Positions 44,891 through 55,421 of a DNA stretch of 64,000 bases are shown in pieces. Source of the DNA: Collybia mongolica. Taxonomy: Eukaryota > Basidiomycota > Agaricomycetes > Agaricales > Clitocybaceae. The notes beneath the pieces are model-generated. The model saw only the letters and a list, made by a program, of their open reading frames with translations. It was not told where the DNA came from and ran no database searches. The translations under genes and the position numbers were made by a program. How positions within the stretch are numbered: position 1 is the stretch's first letter; each line of letters opens with the position of its first letter. Location of the stretch: assembly GCA_013420905.1 (NCBI GenBank), contig JAAXNY010000006.1:2232001-2296000 (forward strand), in the 5' to 3' direction.

Positions 44891-46268
44891 TCAAGCAGAT
44901 ATGAAGTCGTCTTCAACCTCGGGCAAGGGCACGTCAGCCGGAGCTACCTCCTCTTTATCATTGTCATCCTGGTCATGGACTTCGGTAGCGCTCGCAGTGG
45001 CAGCCTCGTCAGAGCCTCCCTCCAGAGCGGCCTCGTTCATTAGACCGTTGAGGCGAGTAACCTCGTCCATAGTGGCGTCACGACGCTTCAATAAGAAGGA
45101 CACTGTATGACTGATCTCCTCCAACTCAGCGCGGTAGTTTAAAAGCATCCTACCGAGGGCTTGCTTGGTGTGTGACAAGGGATCGCCCGCGTCAGCAATC
45201 AAGCGCGCCCGCGCTAAGACTACATCGTGCTCCTTGGAGGGACGGAAGTCAATAAAGACACGAGTATCTGATACACAGTCAGTATAAAATTAGAACCATC
45301 TATTATTAGAAAACGTACCCTCAGCAGATGCCTTTGGATCTTCATCCGGGGTGTCCTGCCTCGTACGCTTTTTGGGACGAAGAGTACTGCCGCGGTTGAG
45401 CTCGGAACGCTTACCATCCTGTAGGAATGAGAAACAAAGTAATAGACAGAGCAAAAACAAGAATGGGTACCTTGATGGCAGCCTTTTCAGCCTTAGTCCT
45501 TTTGACACGGGGAACCTTAATGTTCTCCTTCTCCTTGCGACTACGGGTGATTGGTCCTTCACTAAGGAGACGACTAGTCACTGGTCCAGAGACAGTAGCG
45601 CTAGCCGTAGCGCCGGAATCAATGACCATATTCTTGAGTAAAGAAGAGACGCCATTGAGTATGTCGCGCACTGACAGCGCGGTAGCTAAAAAGAAACATA
45701 CCGAGTCAGTACCAGACATTTCAATGTCACCGTCATATTCACCGCCAGCAATGACCTCGCCTGGAATAGCGGGACTATCCGCATCACCACCAGTAGCAGG
45801 GACCTAGTACCAGAAAACCATGGTTTAAGAACAGTACAGTGCAAGATAAGGTAAAAAGCACGCACCGCGGTTTGAGACAGGTGCTCGGTGCGGACCTTTT
45901 CACGGTGACGGTGAATAGCGGCAGTAAGAGTCACAATGTTGCGGTAGACGGGCTCTTGAAGTAACTCGGGGTATACATGTTGTAGTCCCTGGAATGCTTT
46001 ACGGACACCAAAGATAACATTCTGCCAGGACCGCTCCGTCAAAACCATTTTGGACTCAGTCAGGAGTAGCTGTAAATTGTAAAAGTTGTTACGATAACGG
46101 CGTATATAAGTTAATTGGTAAAAAGTGTACCGCGGTTTCGCCTAACTTCCGGACGCTGACCCTTTGTTCAACAAGGGTGTCCATCGATAAACGAGCTTGA
46201 AAGGTGTGCCACTGAGCTTGGACCATCTTGAAGTTCTCGATGTCTTGATAGTTGGGGGGGCTAGTCAT
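44891..46268 (-). CDS. Antisense gene 1 of gypsy copy 1, 5 exons, 383 aa
   Basis: Minus-strand exons 46268-46131, 46069-45866, 45803-45471, 45418-45319 and 45267-44891 (138, 204, 333, 100 and 377 nt) join into 384 codons with no stop; all four introns are GT..AG. The start is MTSPPNYQDIENFKMVQAQW. A helical region (WQNVIFGVRKAFQGLQHVYP), an acidic patch and a basic nuclear-signal-like stretch (RSRKEKENIKVPRVKRTKAE) follow. After KKRTRQDTPDEDP comes a C-terminal coiled-coil-like half (NYRAELEEISHTVSFLLKRR) and an acidic tail. No known family is recognised. Copy 2 preserves every exon length. Because the gene is antisense to the genomic RNA, its introns escape removal during retrotransposition. 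It is probably nuclear and regulatory, by inference only. Confidence 0.82.
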
Positions 46269-46365
46269 AATGATGCAGAGGAAATTGATTCTTCGAACCA
46301 GAACGTTGTAAAGAGAGTATAATAGAGTCGGGCGATGTCTTGGGACAAAAAGCACAGCCAGTGCC

Positions 46366-46374
46366 CTTTTTATA
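46366..46374 (-). promoter_or_regulatory. TATA-like box for antisense gene 1
   Basis: The minus strand reads TATAAAAAG about 100 bp upstream of the ATG at 46268. It is conserved at 63766-63774 in copy 2, which suggests an internal antisense promoter. Confidence 0.6.
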
Positions 46375-46375
46375 C

Positions 46376-46975
46376 CTCTACGACTAGAGAAGTGCTACCC
46401 AGTCTCTCATTCGTTGCGCGCGTTCTATCCCCAGAAAAATCTATACATTTCAACTGAACAGGTCCGAGACGCGTGCCTAATTGAAATGCTGGGCCCAATT
46501 AAAAAAAAAAAAGGAGCTCCGTAAAAATTCATGTGGAGCGCGGCAGTGTCCGCATGACAACTGGGACAGTTGTTATCAGTGTTGAGGGGGAGATGGGTAT
46601 AAGCAAAATCGAATTGGAAAAACCTACCAAGGTTACAAGGATTGAAATAGATTGTCTATAAAAAGTCAGTGATCGCGCCACGGTTTTTAATGATCGAGAG
46701 AATTGCACCAGAATTAAACCGTACTATTTATAACTTAAGTAGCCGGGGCAAGGGCGGAAGCTTTCTTATGAAGACAATAGAACCACAGCCAAATCAATAG
46801 CATTGTTTATAGTCCGAGGGACTGTATATAAGACATGTGTTGGACTTCAATTAAAGAATTGAAGCCCAACGAAAGGCGGGGGAACTTAGGTAGCAGTAAT
46901 AAAAGGGCCAGGGGCCCGGGAAAACACATATAGAAAAAAAAAAAAAAAACGTAGGTGGGGGGGGGCGCGGCGCGG
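46376..46975. other. Spacer between antisense genes
   Basis: This should hold the 3' end of antisense gene 2 and the promoter of antisense gene 1. It contains A-tracts at 46501-46512 and 46934-46950 and a G9 run near 46957. The first A-tract is only five A in copy 2 (63902-63906), showing length instability. Confidence 0.5.
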
Positions 46976-48920
46976 CTACTCCTCCTCGCTGTCAGGCACG
47001 GACGCAGAAGATCTTGACGACGAAGAACTGTCATCAACCTCTACTTCTTCTTCCAAGGGCGGCCAAGGGAGATTCTGGAAGTCCGCGTAGAAGAGGAGGG
47101 CGCTCTCCGTGGCTGGCGTAGTCAGCAAGAGGTTTTGAAGGCCCTCCAGGCCTTCCTCCTCGTACAACCTACCAATGGTGCCAACTATGCGCGCCAACAA
47201 GGAGTCACGCATTTCAAGCGCGCGGTTAGCGGCCTGAATGACCTCCGCGGCAAGGGTGTCCGCGTCGCCTAGCTGAGCATAGGCTTCAGCAACCGCTAGT
47301 AGAATAAGTAAAATCAGTAGTAAACAAAAAGACGGAAAGAAGATGGCTTACTAGAAATGCCCGCACCAAGCATGGGCCCCAGATCCTCACGGAGCCTAGC
47401 GCGCCTCTGGGGAGTGAGGCTGAAGCTGCACTTCCCCTTCTTGGCGGTGGCGCATTCCACGCACGGTTTACCCCAACCGTTGAAGGTGCACTCAATGTCG
47501 CCGCGGGTGGCGCACATCGTGCAAGGATAGCCCACCTAGTAAAAATGATCAGTAACAAGAAATAAAGTAGTAATAAACATACGGAAGAGCGCCGCGGCGC
47601 AAGGTCAGCCAGCAGGGAGGTAATAGGGGACTGGAGCGGCGTCAGCTCCCGGTTGGGAACCAGCGCGTGCTTACGGTGTGTCGCCTGAGCCCTATCCCTA
47701 GAGCGGGTGGTCTTACGCGACTGACGAGGAGAAGGGGCCGCGGGAGGCAACAACTCCGCGAACCCCTCTTGAGCCAACTGGCGTGCGACCTCATCATCGA
47801 AGAGCTGAAGCTCAGGGACTTCAACCTTCACCGGCGGCTGCCCAGAGGACTAAGGAGATAAAGATGAGTGAACGTAAATGACTTCAGAAAGAGACATACC
47901 GGGCCTGCTTCCGAGGGACGCAGCGCGGAAGCACTGCCAGTCCCCTGGGCGCGCGACATGTCGGACTAGAATTGTGAAATCAAGTCAGCAATAATGTGAA
48001 ACTCGTAAAGTAAAGGATATACCTGGGGAACCGCACGGCCTTTTCCCTTGGACCCAGCATTACGCTTCCGCTTGAGGGGCTATTAAAATAAGTCAACTAC
48101 CGAAGAAAAGTAATAAAAAGCAGTAATAAACGAACCGCGGGTACCAAGACCGGGGAGCGCGCCGGCAAGGGCGCGGCGGACCAATTGTCCTGGTACTGAT
48201 GGTAACGGCGCGGCGCGCCAACCATGCGAGGCGGGACGAGGAAAGTATCCCGAAAGATACTATCACCATTGTCGCGCTCGAAGCGCGACCCCACCTGGTC
48301 AAGGACTTGCTCCACTGTGGGAGCCTGGCCCTAAAAGAAAAAGGTAGTCAGCTTGACAAAGGGAGGCAGAGTAAAGAAGTAAACAAGTTATTTACCAGAA
48401 GAATGGAGTTGGCGCCCAGGTCAGTCGATATGACCGTACGCCAGGACGACCACGAAGCATCGCGCGCGTCAACTGGGATGCGCATCACTTGAAGGTGAAG
48501 CGTGCGCAGGAGGAGGATAGCCGGATATGGCAGCGAGAAACGCGCGCCACGGACCACGCCAGTGATGGCATCCTGAGACCAGTAAATAAGTAAAAGGAAT
48601 TAACAAGTAAAAGATGGGCGTACGATGAGCATGGAGCAGTGATCGACAAAGTCGATCAAGTCGTCAAGGTCAAGCGGACCCTGATGGTCCATACGGGGCG
48701 CGAGCTCCTCGGCCATGATAATCCACCCTTGCTCCATAGCGACGAAGACGTCGCCCTCGGCATCTTCGAGGAGGTCAGGGAAGGAAGGGATCGGCTGGTC
48801 CACATAGACCATGGTGGGGGAACGGCCCTCAGTCGGCAGAATCGCGGCAGAGAGCGGGAGAGACAGCGCGGAAGGCGAGCGCAGAGCACAAGCCATGGCG
48901 GAAGTGGAAGTGGAAGACAT
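46976..48920 (-). CDS. Antisense gene 2 of gypsy copy 1, 8 exons, 520 aa, Zn2Cys6-like motif
   Basis: Exons 48920-48624, 48572-48396, 48330-48136, 48079-48023, 47965-47900, 47849-47583, 47535-47352 and 47295-46976 join into 521 codons including the stop, with seven GT..AG introns of about 46-65 bp. The N-terminal third has VYVDQPIPSFPDLLEDAEGD and an acidic helix; PLKRKRNAGSKGKGR resembles a nuclear signal. Exon 7 encodes six cysteines spaced CX2CX7CX8CX2CX7C (YPCTMC..GKPCVEC..KGKC), close to the fungal Zn2Cys6 pattern. The C-terminus is a Leu-rich helix and a Ser/Glu tail. It is probably a nucleic-acid-binding nuclear protein, inferred from the motif. The start is the ATG of MSSTSTSAMACA; a further ATG lies 45 bases upstream in the same frame. 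Confidence 0.78.
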
Positions 48921-49371
48921 TTCTGTTTGAAAAGAGTCGGGGCGTTTGAGCGATGCAGATAGCAAAGAGATTTAGAAATGGGCTATAAAGTCCAAATTGT
49001 CTAAAACTTAGCAAGGACGCGAGCTTTTTAAAACGCACAACCCTGCATTGCGAAGCTCTAAAGAACAAACAGGAGTACCGATCTCTTGCTGAAGTGTCAG
49101 AAACATAACGAGAAAAATGTCCAGATGACTGAAATATCTGTAAAGCGATGTCCGAATGTCAAGTACTCTCTCAGGAGACGTATATAGCTGTCACGATCCT
49201 GATGGGAAGTAAACCTCTGGGCTCGATCCCAACATCGCGCGCCTACCTGTCTAAAAGCGGAACCGTTGTAACATTGTACTGAAAGATTAGACGCGTGCAG
49301 ACCCGAAGTATTGGACCAACCTGCCGGCAAAGAGAGACTGAGGACAGTCTACATTTGTGGTATGGGGGAGA
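48921..49371. other. Promoter region of antisense gene 2 and polypurine tract
   Basis: There is no ORF with support. The purine tract TATGGGGGAGA (49361-49371) abuts the 3' LTR and is the likely plus-strand primer. Upstream of it must lie the antisense gene 2 promoter. Confidence 0.6.
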
Positions 49372-50588
49372 TGATAGGGCCCGAAATTGTTTGCACTTAT
49401 AAAGTCAACAAGTAAGGCTATTAGTGTCATTTCTAATAACCAAGTAAGCGGTAATAAAGGATTAGAGTCGAGCTCCGAGACGGCTAATCAGAGTGAACTG
49501 GTCTAATGGATAATACACTATCAGTACAGAGGACTATGAGTACGGTCTATTATTAGTCCTATTCACCATGCCCGGTTACAACCTCGGTGTCTTAGTTCAT
49601 AAGTAACCGTTGTAGTATGATATCATTAGTCCGGGGATCATCATTAATAGGAGAAGTAATTGTAAATTCGGGACTTGCACAACCCGATCCTAGTCAGGGG
49701 TACTTGGTGTTAACTACCGGAAGCGACGGGACCCCGTGAATAGCAACCGGGACAATCAGGAGGAGTAAACGACAGTGCCGCGCTGTTTTAAATAACAGAG
49801 CGCGCGGTCGGGACTTGATAAGAGTTTAGCCAGCTCTTTCAATATTTGATAAGTAACCAGTAAACGACATAATTGGCACGCATGGCGCGCGCGCCAAGTT
49901 GTAGTAGACGCGTCAGTATTGAATACAGATTCTTGGCGCGCGGGAGCGCGGTTCCGTGTAAAATTTACAATTCCATATGATATTTAGTTTGTACATTATA
50001 AATAGACTGTAGATGAGTAGCGCGAAGGTAAGGAATCTTGCCCCCACTTCGCGCGACTATAGAGTATACAAATCACATTTGTTAAAACACTATTGCGTGC
50101 CCGAATTAAGGATCAGATTGCTTCAACGTGTCTTGATTGGAATTGATTGGAGAACCACAGAATTAAAGAAACTTAGTTCACTTGGAACTTAGTACCGTAT
50201 TGTCCGTTGGAATTACTAGGCACTTGGCCTTAGTGCACTTGGCACTGTATTGTTTGATAAGTCGCTTGGACTTATAGATCCGCTTGGGATCACTAATAAT
50301 TGAACGTACACTTGGTACTCAGTCTATTGGATCGAGAGATATTATAAATATACCTAGCAGGTTTTTGAACCTGTGTTGAAGCTTTTGTCTAAAATCGAAC
50401 CCGTCGAGAGATCATTGGAAAGGGCTTTGGCTAGTACTATTCAAAGCTTAGTGCTTCTAAGCACTTGAACCCGAACTCAAAACAGGCGATTCCTACTGTT
50501 CGTGTGTTGATTGTTAGGTTTGGTGTGTGTGTGAGAGAGATTACATTTCATAGCATCAGCGCACTTATAGCCCAGGAGCCCCCTTTCA
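49372..50588 (+). repeat. 3' LTR of gypsy copy 1, 1217 bp
   Basis: It has the same length as the 5' LTR, and I found no difference in the stretches compared, which indicates a very recent insertion. Confidence 0.95.
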
Positions 50589-51395
50589 ACGGTCTACTGT
50601 GTCTAGCATGCCAGGGACCTATATGAGGACTGGTACGCTACTGGCCTCTCTACATCTGATGACGCCAAGCTGCAAGCAATTGCAGAAGGCATCCAACAGG
50701 CAGCTGACATTGGACTAGAGGACATCCATGATGTCCATATCTTCTCTGACTCCACCAACGCCCTTAGGCGTTCCCTCGACGTGTCTCACCACTCAGGTCA
50801 AGCATCCACCCTCAAAGTGTGCGATGTGCTGCTGCCTTGGCTGCAGCTCTGCACCATCCACAAGATACACCTCCACCACATTACAAATGGAGTGGAGATT
50901 GAAGATCACCAACTGGCACACATTAGCACTGTCTCAACTCATGTTGAGGCAGGTGGAGCACCAGTTATCTCTGCTGACTTTGCATGACACAAAGTAGTCA
51001 CATGCATGCTTGACGGCTGGAAGTCTCTCTTCCAGTCCAAGAAGTATATTGGCTCCAATTTCTTGACGCTCTATGCAAAAAAGGACACCCTGCTCACTCT
51101 GACCCATGTAAACAATGGGCCGTGGATGTGCAAGACTGGTCACAGCCATGCTTTGACTGCCCACGTGGTGCAATGCATCACTGGACACGCTCCAATTGGG
51201 GTGTTCCGGTCCCAATTCTTCAAAGAGGAATCTGTCTCCTGTAGGTGCAATGCTCCCCTGGAAACCATACAACATGTCCTATATGACTGTCCACAACATG
51301 GACAGGAAGACAAGCCCAGCCATCAGCTGCGCTATGCGTGGCTGGTTGACTTCCTCTTGGAGAACGAGAGCACTTTTGTGTTCGATGTTCCCTAG
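50589..51395 (+). pseudogene. LINE RNase H and C-terminal part downstream of the gypsy insertion
   Basis: The same frame as the upstream LINE part resumes across ACGG: DDAKLQAIAEGIQQAADIGL and VHIFSDSTNALRRSLD belong to RNase H. After an in-frame TGA (SADFA then stop, consistent with CGA to TGA) comes a C-terminal region with CRCNAPLETIQHVLYDCP, the Cys/His motif found after LINE RNase H domains. A TAG just after the junction (near 50604) is a further lesion. The stop is at 51395. Confidence 0.85.
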
Positions 51396-51741
51396 TCCTA
51401 AACAGGCTAGGGGCGGTACTCAGTGTTCTAAGTGACAGCTATAGGGTGCTCCCTGCCTGAACATGCGAACCTGGATAATCAGTGGACTTGAAGCCACCAC
51501 CTGCTGCGGGGCACCACAGTGGGGGGCCTACCCCCTGGCATAGATTGGCCCTTCTGGCCTGTGTACAATGAGCTCCAGCTCCATTCGCTAGTTTGACCCC
51601 GGTCAGGCAAGCATCCCAGCTCCGCGGCGCTTTGTCTTCTGCCCCCCTCCCCACTCCTCCAATTACTACTTGTAGTGACCAGCGCATGTATTAGGTACAG
51701 TTGGTATATAAAATGTTGACCAAAAAAAAAAAAAAAAAAAA
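51396..51741 (+). other. LINE 3' untranslated region and poly(A) tail
   Basis: The non-coding tail ends in a run of about 20 A residues (51722-51741), followed by the target duplication. Confidence 0.85.
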
Positions 51742-51755
51742 ATGTCTGTTCCTTA
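51742..51755. repeat. Right target-site duplication of the LINE
   Basis: AATGTCTGTTCCTT is identical to 34407-34420. Confidence 0.92.
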
Positions 51756-53062
51756 GAGATTGTGCACTATGGGTGCAAACCAACATCCCTGTGCATGTGG
51801 TTGTGGCTTGCAAGTTAATCGCAAAACTGAAGTGTGACACCAGAAAGGCCAGGGGCCTTCATTTTTCACATCACTAGTCCTGGAGCAGAATGCATTCCTG
51901 ACGCAGAGTATTAAACGCGATTCTCAGGAGAAGAAAAGGAAGGTATTTTCTTGCAATTCACTGAAAGAGCAGACTATGGGATGCTGCCCTCCTAGTTGGC
52001 AATGCCATTCACTAGGGAAGGACTCTGCACTTAATTGTGTCACACATTCCAAGAACTCTATGCTCGTGAATTTACAAGGGAATGACCATAAAGATGGTTC
52101 CCCATTGCAAACCACTCCCGAAGATCTCGAAGATGATCTGGACTTTCCAATGGGCGAGGCAGGTCCTTCTGGAACTGATAATTACACCTCCAAACTGCCC
52201 CCAGCACCAGGAATTCCACTGCATAGTTATAATGACAACAAATATGGCTTGTCAAATCCATGCTGTTCCCATCGCATTGCAGACTGCCTTGACAAAATCA
52301 GCCAGGAAAGATGGGGATCCAATCTAACTTGACAGTTCATAGTCGATAGTGGCAAGAGTAGCAAAGAAGACAAGAGCCAGGACACACAGAATGATGAAGA
52401 CATGGAGGATGATGAGGATATGGAAATTGAGGATCTCACCAGCAGTGATGAAGACCTCCCAGGAGACAACAATGAATATGATATGCTGAGCGCAGAGTCT
52501 GGACAGGAAGGAGTCTTGGTATGGGATCTCCTCAGTGAGAGCTTCATGAAGGAAGCCTCACAATTAGGTCTGTCTGCTCTAATATACTCCTCTACTGATA
52601 CCTGATATGTAGTTACAGATCAAATGGTGGATGAAAGTGACCTAGTCCTCCTCCATCTCTATGCTATCAAAGTTGAAGACGGCCTCTCCGATATAACATT
52701 CAACAAACTTCATTATGTATCCACCCAGTCACCAGGAGAATCCCTGAAGAACACAGAGAAACGTGTTTGGTTTCTCTCCAGCTTCCTACCAGTACACTAC
52801 AATTGTTGCCCCTTGTCATGTATTTGCTACACTGGGCCTTATGATTCCCTCACAAAATGCCCAAAGTGTAATGCCGACCACTATAAAGCTGACGGGAGGT
52901 CACCATACTCATACTTCAAGTACCTCCCTATCATTCCCCCGCCTACGTGCGATGCTTGCAAGTATTTCCTATGTGAAGAAAATGCAATACTGGTCCAAGC
53001 ACCTACATGACCTGACAAAAATAACTGATATTTTCGATGGCACTCATTACCTGTTACTCCGG
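51756..53062 (+). pseudogene. Tnp2 transposase fragment of CACTA-like element B
   Basis: Reading gives HPCACGCGLQVNRKTEV, then NKYGLSNPCCSHRIADCLDK (compare DEYGLSNPCHSRCIAEHI in element A). AESGQEGVLVWDLLSESF, HYNCCPLSCICYTGPYDSLT and KITDIFDGTHYLLLR follow. There are stop codons after NRKTEV, after GSNLT and before YVVTDQMV (the last possibly intronic), and a frameshift near 52945. The gene ends abruptly at CTCCGG (53062), where an inverted LTR begins, before the catalytic core. Confidence 0.8.
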
Positions 53063-53748
53063 TGAAAGGGGGCTCCTGGGCTATAAGTGTGCTGATGCTA
53101 TGAAATGTAATCTCTTACACACACACACACCAAATCTAACAATCAACACACAAACAGTAGGAATCGCCTGTTTTGAGTTTGGGTTCAAGTGCTTGAAAGC
53201 ACTAAGCTTTGGATAGTACTAGTCAAGGCCCTTTCCAATGATCTATCGATGGGTTTGATTCAGACAAAGCTTTAACACAAGTTTAAAGCTTGCTAGGTAT
53301 ATTTATAATATCTCTCGATCCAATAGACTGAGTACCAAGTGTATGTTCAATTATTAATGATCCCAAGCGGATCTATAAGTCCAAGTGCACTAAAGGCCAA
53401 GTGCCTTGTAATTCCAATGGACAATGTGGTACCAAGTTCCAAGTGAACTAGAACTCTTCAATTCTGCGATCTCTTCAAACAATTCCAATCAAGACAACTT
53501 TGAAGCAATCTGAGCCTTAATTCGGGCATGCAATAGTGTTTTAACAAATGTGATTTGTATACTCTATAGTAGCACAAAGTGAGGGCAAGATTCCTTACCT
53601 TTGTGCTACTCTTCTACAGTCTATTTATAGTGTACAAACTAAATATCATATGGAATTGTAAATTTTATATGGAACCGCGCTCCCCCACGCCAAGGATCTG
53701 TATTTAATGCTGACTTGTCCTCTACAACTTGGCACATGCGCCATGCGT
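53063..53748 (-). repeat. Old inverted LTR fragment of the same gypsy family
   Basis: Its first bases TGAAAGGGGGCTCC are the reverse complement of the LTR end. The match continues for 686 bp with many substitutions, especially CG to TG/CA, to CCATGCGT. There the LTR of gypsy copy 2 starts. It is the end-proximal part of an older, minus-oriented copy or solo LTR inserted in Tnp2; the rest should lie beyond copy 2, outside the window. Confidence 0.9.
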
Positions 53749-54965
53749 TGATAGGGCCCGAAATTGTTTGCACTTATAAAGTCGACAAGTAAGGCTATTA
53801 GTATCATTTCTAATAACCAAGTAAACGGTAATAAAGGATTAGAGTCGAGCTCCAAGACGGCTAATCAGAGTGAACTAGTCTAATGGATAATACACTATCA
53901 GTACAGAGGACTATGAGTACGGTCTATTATTAGTCCTATTCACCATGCCCGGTTACAACCTTGGTGTCTTAGTTCATAAGTAACCGTTGTAGTATGATAT
54001 CATTAGTCTGGGGATCATCATTAATAGGAGAAGTAATTATAAATTCGGGACTTGCACAACCCGATCCTAGTCAGGGGTACTTGGTGTTAACTACCGGAAG
54101 CAGCGGGACCCCGTGAAAAGCAACCGGGACAATCAGGAGGAGTAAATGACAGTGCCGCGCTGTTTTAAATAACGGAGCGCGCGGTCGCGACTTGATAAGA
54201 GTTTAGCCAGCTCTTTCAATATTTGATAAGTAACCAGTAAACGGCATAATTGGCACGCATGGCGCGCGCGCCAAGTTGTAGAGGACGCATCAGCATTGAA
54301 TACAGATCCTTGGCACGCAGGAGCACGGTTCCATGTAAAATTTACAATTCCGTATGATATTTAGTTTGTACACTATAAATAGACTGTAGATAAGTAGCGT
54401 TAAGGCAAGGAATCTTGCCCCCACTTCGCGCAACTATAGAGTATACAAATCACATTTGTTGAAACACTATTGCGTGCCCGAATTAAGGATCAGATTGCTT
54501 CAACGTGTCTTGATTGGAATTGATTGAAGAACCACAGAATTAAAGAAACTTAGTTCACTTGGAACTTAGTACCGTATTGTCCGTTGGAATTACTAGGCAC
54601 TTGGCCTTAGTGCACTTGGCACTGTATTGTTTGATAAGTTGCTTGGACTTATAGATCCGCTTGGGATCATTAATAATTGAACATACACTTGGTACTCAGT
54701 CTATTGGACCGAGAGATATTATAAATATACCTAACAGGTTTTTGAACCTGTGTTGAAGCTTTTTGTCTAAATCAAACCCGTTGAGAGATCATTGGAAAGG
54801 GCTTTGGCTAGTACTATTCAAAGCTTAGTGCTTCTAAGCACTTGAACCCGAACTCAAAACAGGCGATTCCTACTGTTCGTGTGTTGATTGTTAAGTTTGG
54901 TGTGTGTGTGTAAGGGATTACATTTCATAGCATCAGCGCACTTATAGCCCAGGAGCCCCCTTTCA
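53749..54965 (+). repeat. 5' LTR of gypsy copy 2, 1217 bp
   Basis: TGATAGGG..CCCTTTCA, identical in length to the copy 1 LTRs but with tens of substitutions, for example CTCCGAGAC to CTCCAAGAC and GGCGCGCGGG to GGCACGCAGG. Confidence 0.95.
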
Positions 54966-55421
54966 TCTGGAGCCCACCACGAGGGTTCAGAGTTTTTGAA
55001 TAGTCTAAAGAGAGCATCTTTCTTTGAAAAATATTATACCAAGACGAGTAACATCGTCTACAAATTGAAGTAGAGCGGAGAAAGTTTAGTCAATCTGTCT
55101 CAAGAGCCACGCCCACAAGCCAGCTCGTCAAACAGACTAACTAATCAGCCACTTGCAAGACAAGTAGCTACAAAAACGCGGCAGACTAAAAATTCGCAAA
55201 ACGCTGGAGTAACAGAGTCGTTACCACCTCCTAGGCGAGCGCGCACACGAGGATCTTCACAACCAGCCTTTGGATCTTCAGGACCAAGGCAAGTATTTAG
55301 AACTCCAGAGCCCTTAGGAAACATATCGACTACTAGTAAACCAGTAGCGCGCGGAAGATCGTCCGTAGTAAACCCAGTAGCAAACCCGAACTCGTTAGCT
55401 ACTCAGAACCGTTCAGTAATC

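Larger units (their letters stand above)
36355..50588 (+). mobile_element. Full-length 14.2-kb Ty3/gypsy retrotransposon, copy 1, with two antisense genes
   Basis: Two 1217-bp LTRs (TGATAGGG..CCCTTTCA), identical wherever I compared them, bound the element. A 4-bp ACGG target duplication flanks it. It has a primer-binding-site candidate, gag, protease and pol ORFs in three successive -1 frames, two spliced antisense genes between pol and the 3' LTR, and a purine tract before the 3' LTR. Domain order RT-RNaseH-integrase places it in Ty3/gypsy. It is exceptionally long for a fungal gypsy; the extra about 4.5 kb is the antisense gene region. Open ORFs and identical LTRs suggest a recent, potentially active insertion. 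Confidence 0.95.
34421..51741 (+). mobile_element. 5'-truncated non-LTR retrotransposon (LINE), split by a gypsy insertion
   Basis: A 14-bp target duplication flanks the unit, which ends in about 20 A residues (51722-51741). Without the 14.2-kb gypsy insertion it is about 3.1 kb and holds reverse transcriptase, RNase H and a C-terminal Cys/His motif. RNase H in a fungal LINE suggests the Tad-like group, but the clade is not proven. It is inserted in the Tnp2 leader of CACTA-like element B. Confidence 0.9.
27864..53062. mobile_element. CACTA-like element B, mirror-oriented copy of the A cassette, interrupted by nested insertions
   Basis: The left tip candidate is CACTATGGAACCC at 27864, resembling CACTGTG of element A. 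Then come subterminal repeats, the third gene (minus), the small ORF (plus), the Spt5-like gene (minus), a palindrome, the first leader exon of Tnp2 (plus), a LINE insertion (34421-51741) and the rest of Tnp2 (plus), broken at 53062 by an LTR. The order is the exact mirror of element A. The right end lies outside the window. Confidence 0.65.

Noticed and set aside
45686..45702. Possible extra intron GTATGTTTCTTTTTAG in antisense gene 1
   Set aside because: At 16 bp it is too short to splice, and the frame is open straight through it in both copies.
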